From positions 71,147,190 to 71,211,189 of the forward strand of contig NC_134097.1 in NCBI RefSeq assembly GCF_000715075.1: 64,000 nt of DNA, written 5' to 3'. Source of the DNA: Nicotiana tabacum. Its lineage: Eukaryota > Streptophyta > Magnoliopsida > Solanales > Solanaceae. The position numbers and the translations under genes are program-made. Below are positions 50,401-64,000 of this stretch, in pieces. The stretch's first letter is position 1. Each line of letters opens with the position of its first letter. The notes below the pieces were generated by a model. That model was not told where the DNA came from. It searched no databases and saw only the letters and a program-made list of their open reading frames with translations.

Positions 50401-53400
50401 CTTCTGATGTAGTTATCATAGCTACGGTTCTGGTTTGTGGTAGGGATGCTTCAGTGGTTTTTGATCCAGGGTCTACATACTTCTATGTGTCATCTTATTT
50501 TGCACCGTATCTGGTCATGCCTAGTGATTCTTTGAGTGCTCCTGTTTATGTGTCTACGCTGGTGGGTGATTCTATTGTGGTAGATTGAGTCCATTGTTCT
50601 TGTATAATTGTGATTGGAGGTCTTGAGACTCGTGTAGATTTGCTTCTTCTAGACATGTTTGATTTCGATGTCATATTGGGGATGGATTGATTATCACCTT
50701 ATCACGCTATCTTGGACTGTCATGCCAAAACTGTGACTTTAGCCTTGCCGAGTTTACCTCGTTTGGAGTGGAGAGGGACTCCTAGTCATTCTGCTCGTAG
50801 TGTTATCTTGTATGTGAAGGCTCAATGTATGGTCGAGAAGGGGTGTTTGGCCTATTTGGCATATATTTGTGATTCTAATGCCGAGGTTCCTTCTATTGAT
50901 TCTGTGCCTGTTGTTCGTGAGTTCCCCGAGGTATTTCCTTCAGACCTACAGGGTATGCCACCCGACAAGGATATTAACTTTTGCATTGATTTGGCTCCGG
51001 GCACTCAGCCCATTTCTATCCCACCGTATCGTATGGCCTCGCCTGAGTTGAAAGACTTGAAGGAGCAGTTACAAGACTTGCTCGAGAAGGGTTTTGTTAG
51101 ACCGAGTGTCTCGCCTTGGGGTGCGCCGATGTTATTTGTTAAGAAGAAGGACGGATCGATGAGAATGTGTATTGATTCCCAGTAGTTGAACAAGGTTACA
51201 ATCAAGAATAAGTGTCCATTGCCGAGGATTGATGATTTGTTTGATCAGCTTCAGGGTGCCAAGGTATTTTCGAAGATTGACTTGAGATCTGGCTACCATC
51301 AGTTGAGGATTAGGGCATCCGATGTCCCTAAGACAGCTTTCCGCAATCGGTACGGGCATTATGAGTTCTTGGTGATGTCATTTGGGTAGACAAATGCCCC
51401 AACAACTTTTATGGATTTGATGAACCGAGTGTTCAGGCCTTATTTGGATTCATTCGTGATAGTCTTCATTGATGATATTCTAATCTATTCCCGCAGCCGG
51501 GAGGAGCACGAGCAGCATCTTAGGGTGGTACTTCAGACCTTGAGGGATAGTCAGCTGTATGCTAAGTTTTCGAAGTGTGAGTTCCGGTTGAGTTCAGTTG
51601 CATTCCTAGGTCATGTGGTATTAGTAGAGGGTATTCAGGTTGATCTGAAGAAGATTGAGGCAATCAAGAACTGGCCTAGACCAGCATCAGCTACAGAGAT
51701 TCGGAGTTTCTTGGGGATAGCAGGATACTATCATCGGTTCGTGGAGGGATTTTTATCTATCGCAACCCCGTTGACCCAGAAGGGTGCCCAATTCAGATGG
51801 TCGTATGGGTTTGAGGCAATCTTTCAAAAGCTCAAGACAACTCTGACTACAGCACCAGTGTTGTTATGCTGGGTATTTTCGTTGTAATCCTCCTTATTAC
51901 TGACTTCTGATTTGATCTTGAAATGCATTCCTCTATTCTGCAGGCGGGTTCCTGACTCCTTGACTTTTGAAAGATGACCCAACCTCCATTCTACAAGCGG
52001 GCTCCTGACTTTAACAACTTAAAAATATAACAACCTCCGTTCTACAGGCGGGCTCCTGACTCCAACAGCTTCTTAAAAATAATTCAGCCTCCATTCTCTA
52101 GGCGGGCTCCTGACTTCTCCAACTTTGAAAAATAAATCAGCCTCCATTCTCCAGGCGGGCTCCTGACTTCAACAACTTTCTCAAAATAATTCAGCCTCCA
52201 TTCTCCAGGCGGGCTCCTAACTTCAACAACAACTTAAAAATAACTCAGCCTCCATTCTCCAGGCGGGCTCCTGACTTCAACAACTTTGAAAATGTAACAC
52301 CTCCATTCTCCAGGCGGGCTCCTGACTTCAATAACAACTTAAATTTTAACTCAGCCTCCGTTCTCCAGGCGGGATCCTGACTTCAACAACTTTGAAAATG
52401 TAACACCTCCATTTTCCAACCGGCTCCTGACTTCAATAACAACTTAAATTTTAACACCTCCATTCTCCAGGCGGGCTCCTGACTTCAACAACTTCTTAAA
52501 TTTTAACACCTCCATTCTCCAGGCGGGCTCCTGACTTCAACAACTTGAATCATCTTCTTTCAACTGCTTCTTTCAAAACTGGTGTTTTATTCCTCTAAAA
52601 ATTGCTGGGGATAACACCGATATGTTATTTTCCTTCTTCAAAGACTACTTCCTTTAAAGCTGGTGCTTTCACTTCCCTAAAACCTGCCGGGAATAACATT
52701 GCAGGGGAATTATCTTCCTCCGTTTAACAGTGGTGGGGATGATATTGATCCAAAGGTCATAACTTCGGGTTATCTTGCTTCTTCCAAGATTGCTTTTCTT
52801 TTAAAACTTGTATCTCCCTTATTGTATACTGCTGGGGATTTTATTTCCTTTAAAACTTGTGTTATCTTCTCTCTTTCCCAAATGGCCATCTGCTTTCAAG
52901 AAAATTTTTGTAATGAGAGAAAATTTTCTGCCCTAGTTTAATAATCTTCTTTGTGACCATGTCTTCCTGTGGCCAATAATATTTCCTTTTCATGCTTTAA
53001 ATCAAAGAAAAATTTGTTAGTTTAAAATGGAGCGAGTGGTCGTGCCACTTCTGCTGGGGATGGTTTTCCCTTTTCCTTCCTCTGCTTTGCTACAAAACTT
53101 GTTGGTGATGATATTATTTGCTGAGGATGATATTCCTTTTGGGGATGGTTTTTCTTTCTCTTCCTTCCCCGCTATGTGTTGTCCAACCATTGCAGAACTT
53201 GGTCGAGAATCTGTCAGAGTTGTTCCTGTATCTCGCAAATCTGCTAGGGATCCTCATAACCTTTTAACTGTTGCTTTTCTGTTTTTCTCCAACTTCCCCT
53301 GGAAATTTGGTCCCTTTGGGATCTAGACCCATTCATCATTTGGTCTTGCGACCAACATTCTTTTTGCTTTGTCGCCTTATCTTTGGCCTGTCCTAATCGC

Positions 53401-56400
53401 ATTTTTGCTTTGCACCATTTTGGCAACTAGTAGTAAGCTCTGAAAATCCTTTTCAAAAACAAACTATTGGGGAGGTAAAGTATTTAAACCAAGAAATGAA
53501 AAAATGATGATTTAAAAAAAAAGAAAAAGAAAAAGTCTTTCTAAACAAATGCTGGGGAAAAAGAAAGAAAAAAACTTATCTGAAATACAACCGATCCCAT
53601 TGATCATGTTGTGCACTCCGGATTGATCAACCCAGTCTATTCGTATCAATAAATCTTTCGGATGACCTCATGTTGCTGGGGATAAACAGGCATTCAACTC
53701 TTTGCCAAATGCGGATCTTTTCCGCCAATCTTGTCTTGTCGCCTCATAGTGCCCTTCGAGGGGTTTTCACTAATAAGACTCTCTCATTTCTCTCAAATCC
53801 CGTCGCCTTACGGTGCCTGTGAAGGTTTTCACCAATAAGACTCTCATTTTATTTCCCTCATCTTTCGTCGCCTTATGGTGTCTGTGAAGGTTTTCACCGA
53901 TAAGACTCTCTCATTTTATTTTATTTTTCAGTTGGGGATTGGAGTGCTGCCGATATGAATCTCTCTGTTGGGGATTCTTCTGGTTATCAATTCATTTCCA
54001 GCTTATGATCTTCTTCTTTGCCGGGTAAGAGAGTGTTATTCCCGACTTCCGTTTGCATGACTTTGCACTTCTCGGATACTGATCGAGAGGTCTTTTTGGA
54101 CATCAATATGTTTTTTTTTGTGTATGGCTAAAAGGAAAAGGGGTATCAAAATTTCAAAATAATTTTGATGGGTAAAACAGTACAACTCTTGGAATCAAAC
54201 TTTCTTTCCAAAATTACAAAGACAAACTTCTGCCCCAGTTTTTCTTGCTTGGGGATTTTATTTTTTGTTACACTATGACCGAGCCGTGAGGCGCCTACGT
54301 ATCCTTCTTTGAGGAATCAGGTCAAACGTAGTTCCCAATTCCTTTGTTTTCCTTGTGACTTTTCTTTTTTCTTTATTATCATTATTTTTCTCCTTTTTTT
54401 TTCTTTTTTCTTTTCATTTTAATTACTGATTCCAAAAGAGGGGTATGAAAGAATAAATAAGGCTCAAAAGGGAAAGCAAAGGTTAAAGTGTTTAGATAGA
54501 AGAAAGAATTGCCTCCATCATTTCATTCTCCGATAAATGCCAACCGCAAACAAATAACAATTACAATCAAAAGAAATCATACATAATATCTCTTAACTGC
54601 ATCAGAATTGATAGCCATGTCGACACATTTCCCTTCGATATCTGTTAAACATAAAGCGCCATTGGACAATACTCTGGTTATAATGAATGGTCCTTGCCAA
54701 TTCGGGGCGAACTTGCCCTTTGCTTCGGCCTGATGTGGCAGGATTCGTTTCAACACCTGTTGTCCCACCTCAAATTTTCTGGGGCGCACCTTCTTGTTGT
54801 AGGCTCTCGCCATTCTTTTTTGATATAACTGGCCATGACACACAGCTGCCAATCTCTTTTCATCAATCAATGTCAACTGCTCCAAACGGGTTGTGACCTA
54901 CTTGTCATCAACAATCTCAGCCTCATTGACAATCTGAAGGGATGGAATTTCAACTTCTGCCGGTATTACTTCTTCAGTTTCATATACCAATAAATAAAGA
55001 GTTGCTCCTACTGAAGTACGGACTGTGGTGCGATAACCCAACAATGCAAATGGTAATTTTTCATGCCATTGTCTGGACCCTTCTACCATCTTCCTCAGTA
55101 TCTTCTTGATGTTCTTGTTGGCTGCTTCAACTGCTCCATTCTCCTTGGGACGATATGGGGTGGAATTGCGGTGTGCAATCTTAAACTATTGACATACCTC
55201 TTTCATCAAATTGTTGTTAAGATTAGCACCATTATCCGTGATGATCACTTTTGGGACCACAAATCTACAGATGATATGGGTGTGAACAAAATCCACCACT
55301 GCCTTCTTGGTTACCAATGAAAGTTTTAGCTTCAACCCACTTAGTGAAATAGTCGATGGTTACCAGAATGAACCTATGACTGTTGGTAGCTGCCGGCTCA
55401 ATAGGTCCAATGACATCCATGCCCCATGCAACAAATGGCTATGGCGCTGACATTATATGCAATTCTGTCGGCGGATAATGAATCAAATCTCCGTGTATCT
55501 GACATTAATGGCATTTCCGCACGAAACTGATACAATCACGCTCCATAGTGAGCCAATAATACCCCGCTCGAAGAATCTTCTTCGCCAATACATATTCGCT
55601 CATATGTGGACCACAAACTCCAGCATGTACCTCTGTCATAACTGTCGTGGCTTGACTAGCTTCTATACATCTCAGCAATCCCAAATCTGGGGTTCTTTTG
55701 TACAACACTCCTCCACTGAGGAAGAAACCACTTGACAATCGCCGGATGGCTCTTTTTTGATCTCTGGTGGCCTGCTCGGGGTATATCCCCATCCTGAGGT
55801 ACTCCTTGACGTCATAAAACCATGGCTCGCCATCCACTTCTTCTTCTATCATGTTGCAATAGGCATGTTGATCACGAACCTGGATATGCAACGGGTCAAC
55901 ATGAATTTTGTCTGGGTGGTGCAACATCGATGCTAAAGTGGCCAATGCATCGGAAACCTCATTGTGAACTCTTGGGATGTGTATGAACTCCACCGATCAA
56001 AATCGCTTGCTCAGATCGTGCAAACATTGTCGATACGATATGAGCTTCAAATCCCGTGTTTCCCATTCACCCTGAATCTGATGCACCAGGAGATCCGAGT
56101 CTCCCAAGACCAAAATGTCCTGGACATCCATGTCTGCAGCTAGTCACAGACCCAAAATGCATGCCTCATACTCAGCCATGTTATTGGTACAATAGAAACG
56201 CAGCTGAGCTGTAACAGGATAATGACGTCCTGTTTCAGAAATAAGTACCGCTCCTATTCCAACACCCTCAACATTTCCTGCTCCATCAAAGAAAAGCTTC
56301 CAACCTTGTTCCTCGTGTAATTCCAACTCATCTATATGCATTACTTCCTCGTCAGGAAAATACGTCCTCAACGACTCGTATTCTTCATCAACAGGATTCT

Positions 56401-59400
56401 CAGCCAAGTGATCGGCCAGCGCTTGGGCTTTCATGGCTGTTCTTGTCACATAGACGATGTCAAACTCCGTGAGTAATATTTGCCATTTTGCTAACCTCTC
56501 TGTGGGCATAGGCTTTTGGAAAATATACTTTAGTGGATCCAGGCGTGAAATGAGGTAAGTAGTATATGAGGACAAATAATGCTTCAGTTTCTGGGCCACC
56601 CAAGTTAGGGCGCAACATGTCTTTTCGAGTTGAGTGTACTTGACCTTATATACTGTAAACTTCTTGCTGAAGTAATAGATGGCTTGCTCCTTCCTTCCTA
56701 TAATGTCGTGTTGCCCCAACATGCAGCCAAACGAATTCTCTAGGACCGTTAGATAAAGGATTAATGGTCTCCCTGGTTCAGGTGGAACCAACACAGGTGG
56801 ATTTGATAAATATCCTTTGATCTGGTCAAATGCCTCCTGACATTCCGCCGTCCATTCTATCGCAACATCCTTCTTTAGTAGCCGAAAAATGGGTTCACAA
56901 GTCGCTGTGAGTTGAGCAATAAATCTGCTGATGTAATTCAACCTTCCCAACAGACTCATTACTTCTATCTTGTTTTTCGGTGGGGGAAAATCTTGGATAG
57001 ATTTGATCTTTGATGGGTCCAGTTCAATACCTCGCCGACTGACGATGAATCCCAACAACTTTCCAGATGGAACTCCAAATGCACATTTGGCCGGGTTGAG
57101 CTTAATATCATACCTTCGAAGTCTTTGAAAAAACCTCTTTAGGTCTGCTACATGGTCTTCATGATGCTTGGATTTTCTGATCACATCGTCCACGTACACC
57201 TCAATTTCTTTGTGAATCATGTCATGAAACACAGTGGTCATCACTCTCATGTATGTTGCTCCAGCATTTTTCAAACCAAATGGCATTACCCGGTAGCAAT
57301 AAGTTTCCCATGGCATAATGAATGTTGTCTTTTCCGCATCTTCTTCATCCATCAGAATCTGATGATACCCAGCATAGAAATCTACAAAAGATCCGATCTC
57401 ACGTCCGGCATAATTGTCGATCAAGATATGGATGTTGGGTAAAGGAAAGTTGTCCTTTGGGCTTGCCCTGTTCAGATTGCGGTAATCGACACACACCCTG
57501 ATCTTCCCATCTCTCTTTGGCACCGGCACTACATTAGCCAACCAATCAGGATATCGAGTGACACGAATAACCTTTGCTTGCAGCTGTTTGGTTACTTCCT
57601 CTTTAATCTTCACACTCATATCCGTCTTGAACTTCCTCAACTTCTGTTTGACGGGAGGGCATGCCGGGTCGGTAGGAAATTTATGAACTACTAAATCCGT
57701 GCTTAACCCCGGCATGTCATCATATGACCATGCAAAAACATCTTTGAACTCAATAAGTGTTTTGATCAATTCCTCCCTGATATTTGGAGCAATGTGGATG
57801 CTTATTTTAGTTTCTCTGATATCGCCGGCATCCCCTAAATTGATGGCTTCTGTGTCATTTAAGTTGGGCTTGGATTTTTCTTCAAACTGGCTTAACTCCC
57901 TATTTATCTCCTCGAAGGCTTCATCCTCATCGTATTCCGATTCATTATTATAATCGACCTCTTGTATAGTTAGTTCGGAATCAGATTGATCTTTTAGACT
58001 AGGTTGAAGATCCGTTGTGCATGCCATGTCGTTAGAACCAGTATGAAAAGAACTGTTCAGAAAAACAAACGAAGGAAACAAAATTAAAAATAACATATAA
58101 AATAAGGAATAAAGAAGAAACTTTTTCGTTTTATTGAATTATGGGATAACAAGGTTTCACACTTTGTTGAGCAATAATAGAAATAAAAAGGAATCTGGAT
58201 TACAACCCTGGAATAATCCAGAAAACAAAAAAGGAAAATCAGAGCCAACAACCAGGACTCCCTCCAAGTAGGAAGAGGAGTAGCTGTCCAATTGTTGACA
58301 TTGGCCTTAGGCCCCACAAATTGTATGTCTGCCTTACTGGAACCCTCTCCAGCTTCTATTGTGTTGACATCAGCGAACATTCTTTCAAATCCCTCATTCA
58401 AATCTCCATCTGGCCCGATCAAGGGTCCAAGAACTTCCGAGACTGGCAACTTTCTGCACCCTGCTTTGACAAATGATCTAGACACGCGTGGGATTGGCTT
58501 AGGAAGGACCCAGACTCTTTTCTTCAACTTGCGGGCCCGCTTTACATCCGCTGCGGTAGGCTTGAATCCCAACCCAAAAGTATCCAAGTTCTTAGGCAAG
58601 GAAAATGGCTGGATCATTCCTTGCAGATCAATCCCCAGACCTTTCCCTGGTACAAACCCGTTGTTCAACATCTCTAAGGCTATCATGAAGGTTGCCGCTG
58701 TGATTCTGGGAAGTGGAAGGCCCCCACCCTCAGGAATTTTGTCTACTGAGATTGTGTCAAAAACCTGATAAACCCATGGGCCTTTGTCATCATCGATTTC
58801 TATGAAGGGTACGATAGCATCACTAACGGCATGTGTGCCGTCATCCCCGTGTACCACAATCTCTTGTCTATCCCATTCAAATTTGACCATTTGATGCAGT
58901 GTAGAAGGCACTGCTTTAGCTGCATGGATCCAGGGTCGTCCCAACAAAAGATTGCACGATACCGCCATGTCTATCACTTGAAATTCCATGGTGAACTCGA
59001 CTGGACCAATGGTTAATTCTAGTACGATATCACCCACTGTGTCAGTACCGCCTCCATCAAAACCTCGGACGCATACGCTATTCTTGTGGATCCTATCATC
59101 AGCAACCTTTAGTTTGTTCAGAGTGGCCAAAGGACAAATATTGGCACTTGACCCATTATTAATTAGCACTCGAGTGACCACCAAGTCTTCGCATTTTACC
59201 GTCAAGTAGAGTGCCTTGTTGTGTTCTGTACCCTCTACTGGTAACTCATCGTCAGAGAATGTCACTCAGTTTACTTCGAAGATCTTGTGCACTATTTTCT
59301 CCAAATGGTTCACTGAGAGCTTGTCCGGGACATGGGCTTCGTTCAGAATCTTCATTAAGGCCTGACAATGATCGTTTGAATGGATCAACAAGGATATCAA

Positions 59401-62400
59401 CGAAATCTGAGCTGGGGTCTTTCTCAACTGCTCTGTAATTGAGTAGTCCTGTGCCTTCATCTTTTTCAAGAACTCCTCTGCTTCTTCCTCCGTCACTGGC
59501 TTCTTGGTTGTTACAGGATTGGCCCTTCTCAATTCTGCGGGAACAAAACACCTTCCCGAACGAGTTAACCCTTAAGCCTTGCATACTTCTTCCACAACCT
59601 CCTTCCCCTTATGCATCACTGTCACTTGACTGTAGCTCCATGACACAGCTTTCTCACTTGTTATCGGCAACTGCATGACTGGCCTGATAACAACTGGTTC
59701 TACGTGGACCCCCTTCACCACTAACACTGGTGTGCTTGATACTCCCTGCAGCACTGCCTTGGCTGGCTCTGGCTTCTTCGCAGCAACAGACGAACCTTTC
59801 CCCACTACCACAAATGGCTTGTCATCTACCTTCCCAACTGTACCACTGCCTTTCCACTGGTCGACTTTTCGATTGGACTGGCACGAATCATCATTACCAT
59901 TTGTGAGGGTGTTTTAGGTTTCCCTCCTTCGTGCACTAGTTCGATCATGTGGGCCTCATGGTGCACTGGCAACGAGTTTTCATTGATGTTGGGTGCCTCT
60001 GGTGCCTGAACCTCGATCCTATTTGTGTCAATAAGATCTTGTATGGCAGTCTTCAACTTCCAATACTTCTCAGTATCATACCCTGGAGCTCCTGAACAAT
60101 ATTCACAGCTTACTGAATGGTCCAGATTTCTGGGAAGGGGTTTTGACAATTTGGGTTCAACAGGATTTAATAAGCCTATCTGTCTCAACTTGTGGAATAG
60201 AGTAGTATAGGTTTCTCCCAACGGAGTGAATGTTCTCGGCTTCTGCATCCTTTCATTCCTGAAAGCCTGATTTCCACGGAAGCTTGGCCCTGAAGGATTC
60301 CTGTATGCTCTCGGTGGTGGATATGTATTTTGTGGAGGTGGATATGTGTGTTGGGGAGCCGGCACACGCCATTGCGGACGAACCGGAGGCTGGGTGTAAG
60401 TTTGGGCATGATAGACGGAGAAATGGGGCTCTTGTGGTGGATAATAGGGTTGTATGGATTGTGTGGATAATTTGGGTAATAGGGTCTGGTTTGATAGCGA
60501 GGGGCTGGACCTCTTGATCTGGACCAAGTACCTGCTTCAACTGTTGCGACCTCCTCTCTCTTATTTTTCCCGAGCGCACCTCCCGTGCCGCTTTGGATAG
60601 CCTGAGTTGTGGCCTTGATCGCCGAATAGCTCATTATTTTGTTGGACCTGAGTCCCTCTTCAACCATGCCACCCATTTTTACTACTTCATTGAAAGATTT
60701 ACCAACTGACGTCACCAGGTGACCAAAGTAAGTTGGCTCCAACGTTTGTAAGAAGTAGTCAACCATTTCACCTTCCCTCATTGGCGGATCGACTCTTGCT
60801 ACTTGTTCTCTCCAACGGAATCCAAATTCTCTGAAGCTCTCTCCAGGATTTTTCTCAAGTTTTAACAGTGTGAGACGGTCGGGGACGATCTCAAGGTTAT
60901 ACTAGAAATGACCTGCAAATGCTTGTGCTAGATCGTCCCAAGTATACCACCTGCTAGGATCCTGCCTCGAGTACCATTCTAATGCGGACCCGCTTAAGCT
61001 TTGACCAAAATAAGAAATCAGTAACTCATCCTTTCCACCTGCCCCTCTCATCTTACTACAGAAACCTCGTAGATGCGTCATGGGATCACCATGCCCCTCA
61101 TATAGATCAAACTTTGGCATCTTAAAACCTACCGGCAATTGAACATCGGGGAAGGGACACAGATCTTTATAGGACACACTGACTTGGCTGCCCAAACCAT
61201 GCATATTCCTGAAGGATTGCTCCAGGATTTTCACTTTACGAAGCACTTCGTCTTGCTCCGGGTTCTTAGCTAGCCTCTCAGCTTCTGTCGGGAGCTGAAG
61301 GTGAGGGGTGTAAGTGTATGGCTTGGGTGGTTTGAAGGTGAGTTCGGGAGGAAAATACTGGTTGTCATGAACCTGAAACACTGGTTCCTCGGGTGATTTT
61401 TGCAATATGGTGGGTAGAGGTGCCATGAAAACAGGAACAACTGGTGGAGGAGGGTTTTGTTTGGGTGGTGAGGCTTGGGGATTATAGGAAGTTTCCCCTT
61501 GATAGTATTGGGCAATGGGGAAGCTCGTTGATGGACCAGTGGAAGGGTGTTCCAGAGTCCGAGCTGGTGAAAGGGTAGGAGTAGGGGGAAGTATTGGCGG
61601 TGTTTGTCCCTTAGCCCAGGCTAGGTGCATCCCATCAATCTCCTGTCTCAACCTGTCCACTTCCTCCTTCATCATTTGCATCTCCGACTTTTCCTCCTCA
61701 ACACTTTTGTCCGAACCAGACATACTTTCTGGAATGGGCCCTTTTGATCTTGTGTGGTAATGGTAATCTGCCAGAATGTTCTAACGAGCTAACTGTTGTG
61801 AAATCTCTTTCTCTGGTAATAGAACAACAAACTTGTTAGCGTTAGAGTTTAACACATATTGCAATTTCACATTGGGGAATGCAATGTTCCTAGGTAGTTA
61901 ACCATTTCTAACATGTTTTTGCTTTGACTGCATGTGTCATTCCGACTTATGTCCTTTCTTTATTCTCTTTGCCTCTTCTTTTTATCTTTTAGTGGTGGTC
62001 AAATCTTATGTGATTGCCTACGTATCATGTCCCCGCATGAATCAGACCGGGCGTAGTTTTGCCTTAAGTAAAATAAAGACACAATTTTGCATTTTATTAC
62101 CAAAATATGTTATTACAAGCTACGCATTTGTAGAAAAACAAACAAACGAAATACGGACTCCACACTATTAACATTGTTTGATATGAAAAGAGAACAGAGG
62201 GGTAGACAACAAACTTTTAAAAACCAAACAAGTGCAGACTTGAACTAGGGATACATTAAAGCCTTGAATTTTGGTGCCCGCGAGGCATCGTTCGGCCTTT
62301 CCGCGGGCTTTGGTGCCAGGCCTCTTTGCAAGATTTTTAATTCCTCCATGATCCGGTGGACATAACCCATGACTGAGGCAAAAAGGGTATCACGGGGTAT

Positions 62401-64000
62401 TTCTTCACATGTTAGGCATTTCGTGGTGATGTAGCGCCCAATCTCATTGATCCTACCCCTGATTCTATCCCTTTCCATACACAACTGTTCTATTAGTTGA
62501 TTCTTTAATCCGAATACTTGAGTGTTGTCAACGAGCTGATCCTGGAACCTCTCCATTTGTTCTTCCATTCGGGCTATTGAATCATAGCAGCGCTTCCTAT
62601 CTGTTCTAGCATCTCGGGCTTGTTTAAGGACCCGATCTCTAAGAGTGGAATTTGTTTCTCTCAATATTGCAATGCTCCCTTCATAATCCCTTCTCACTTG
62701 CCATAGGTGTTTTTTCCGCGCTGCTACACCGTTTGCCCATCTGGCCCGTATTCTTGCTATGCTAGCCTCGGATCTTTCCAAGTCTTTTCGGCTTTAAATG
62801 ACCTGATTCCTTAACCCTGCTATCAACCTTTTATTGGACTGGCTCCTCCGTTGGTTGTCGGCATCCATTATGACTTGTCGGTTTTGAGCTCTAAGAGAGT
62901 CATTCTCTTGGGCTGATTTCTTTTTGTTCCCTTCATTGGCTGCAGTTTGAACTTCTTTTTCAAACTGAAGATCTATGACCTGCTGTTTCAGTTTGCCTAT
63001 TGTGGCCATGTATTCATTTTCCTTTGCCAACCAGTCCCAATGCTCTTGTGAGGACTTGGAAAATTCTTGAAGGTGAGGTCTTTTAGCCGGCCTTCCAGAC
63101 GACATTTCCCCTTTGTACCAAGCCTGATATCCGGGTGAAACTTCCCCTCTTTCCTCATTTAGTACACAAGTATTTGCCTCTAAGTATTGACATTGGCTCC
63201 AAATCTGGCGGACCCTTGCTTCAGGAAACTGGCCATCGGAACTGATCTCAATCACTTGAGTGCTTAGATCCTCATCTTTCGGCACTATCTGACACCTCCC
63301 AAGTTGCCTCAAAACCCGATACGGCGCATAAGGTTGAATGCTCTTAAGTCCCATCAAGAGAAAATGGGGCCTAGCTGCTGGCATGTATATGACTTTGTCG
63401 ATCGGTAACCATCCCAGTGTCCACTGTATTTGATTGGCGTTGAGGGTCCGAAAATATGAGGTCCATGCCGAGACTCCTTCAGGTAGGCGGACCTTATTAA
63501 TTCTGGTGTAGAACTCCTCTACGCAAGTTTTCTCAGAAGATCCATGGCTCAGGAAATGGGCTCGGTGACATAGGTGTTCAGTCATCCATATTTGCAATAA
63601 CAAGTTACACCCTTCGAAAAAGTTCCCTCCGTCTTTGCAGGCCGTGAGAGCTCGGAACATATCAGATACAATCATGGGCACAAGTGTGCTGTCATTTTGA
63701 GTGAGCAAAGTACTGACGACCCCAGCTATCTTTATGTCAATATTCCCGTCTTTTCTTGGGAACACTAAAAGCCCTAAGAAGGTTATCATGAAAGCAACCC
63801 GTCTATGTTCATCCCACTTTTGACGGTTACTTTTGCTGCACAACTTGTTTTCTGGCTTGTTGAATCCTCCTATGTGGCCGTATCTTTGGTATATGAAGCT
63901 CAGAGTGCAAAAACCTTTTGCCAATTCTGGGTTATGGATCGTTCTGATTATCTTTAACGAGTCCAAAAATTGGTGCACCGCTACGGCTCTTGGAGCAACC

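Overview
The window is plant nuclear DNA made almost entirely of nested, mostly decayed Ty3/gypsy LTR retrotransposons. I see no host gene, rRNA, tRNA or CRISPR array. The element types are very long LTR Ogre/Tat-like elements, Retand-like Tat elements carrying an antisense extra gene, a chromovirus with a tRNA-Met primer site, and a non-coding LTR element with a gacccaacccgatgggcc-type LTR end. Together they resemble Solanaceae repeats (tobacco or tomato relatives). That family-level guess rests on recollection of such repeats, not on a search. Elements are named A, R1, F, C, B, D and E here.

Layout. 1-9089: element A, Ogre-like, minus strand, with a 4.58-kb 5' LTR (4512-9089), a short ORF1 remnant and a broken gag-pro running off the left edge. 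9090-18312: Retand-like R1, minus strand, with a 764-bp 5' LTR (17549-18312), gag-pro and no RT/integrase. On the opposite strand R1 carries an intron-containing antisense gene, plus a second partial antisense copy next to element A. 18313-25157: non-coding LTR element F, whose 3' LTR is cut by R1. 25158-29559 and 47474-48424: a second Retand-like element C (antisense gene plus integrase tail), split by B. 29560-47468: element B, a 17.9-kb Ogre-like element with both LTRs, the 5-bp target-site duplication TCTGG, a primer site and a polypurine tract, but lacking most of pol and the gag core. 48425-51872: chromovirus fragment D on the plus strand. 51873-64000: element E, Ogre-like, minus strand, with ORF1, gag, protease, RT, two RNase H domains and integrase, running off the right edge.

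How the parts relate. E is the only element here with a near-complete enzyme set, although it has nonsense codons, frameshifts and a Asp-to-Asn change at the protease active site. A and B share a short coiled-coil ORF in place of ORF1 and two stop codons at identical gag-pro positions, so they look like one defective lineage that would need enzymes supplied in trans. B is the youngest datable insertion: its LTRs differ by roughly 2% in two stretches aligned by hand. Most in-frame stops across the window look like C-to-T changes (CGA to TGA, CAG to TAG, TGG to TGA or TAG), the pattern expected from deamination of methylated cytosine in silenced repeats.

Beyond genes, the window holds recurring non-coding structure: a palindrome conserved about 600 bp inside the A and B LTRs, a repeated CCTATAGGCATG leader motif, a leader hairpin with a conserved loop, a CTACG...CGTAG module seen four times in B and E, and several tandem arrays in the 3' regions of the elements.
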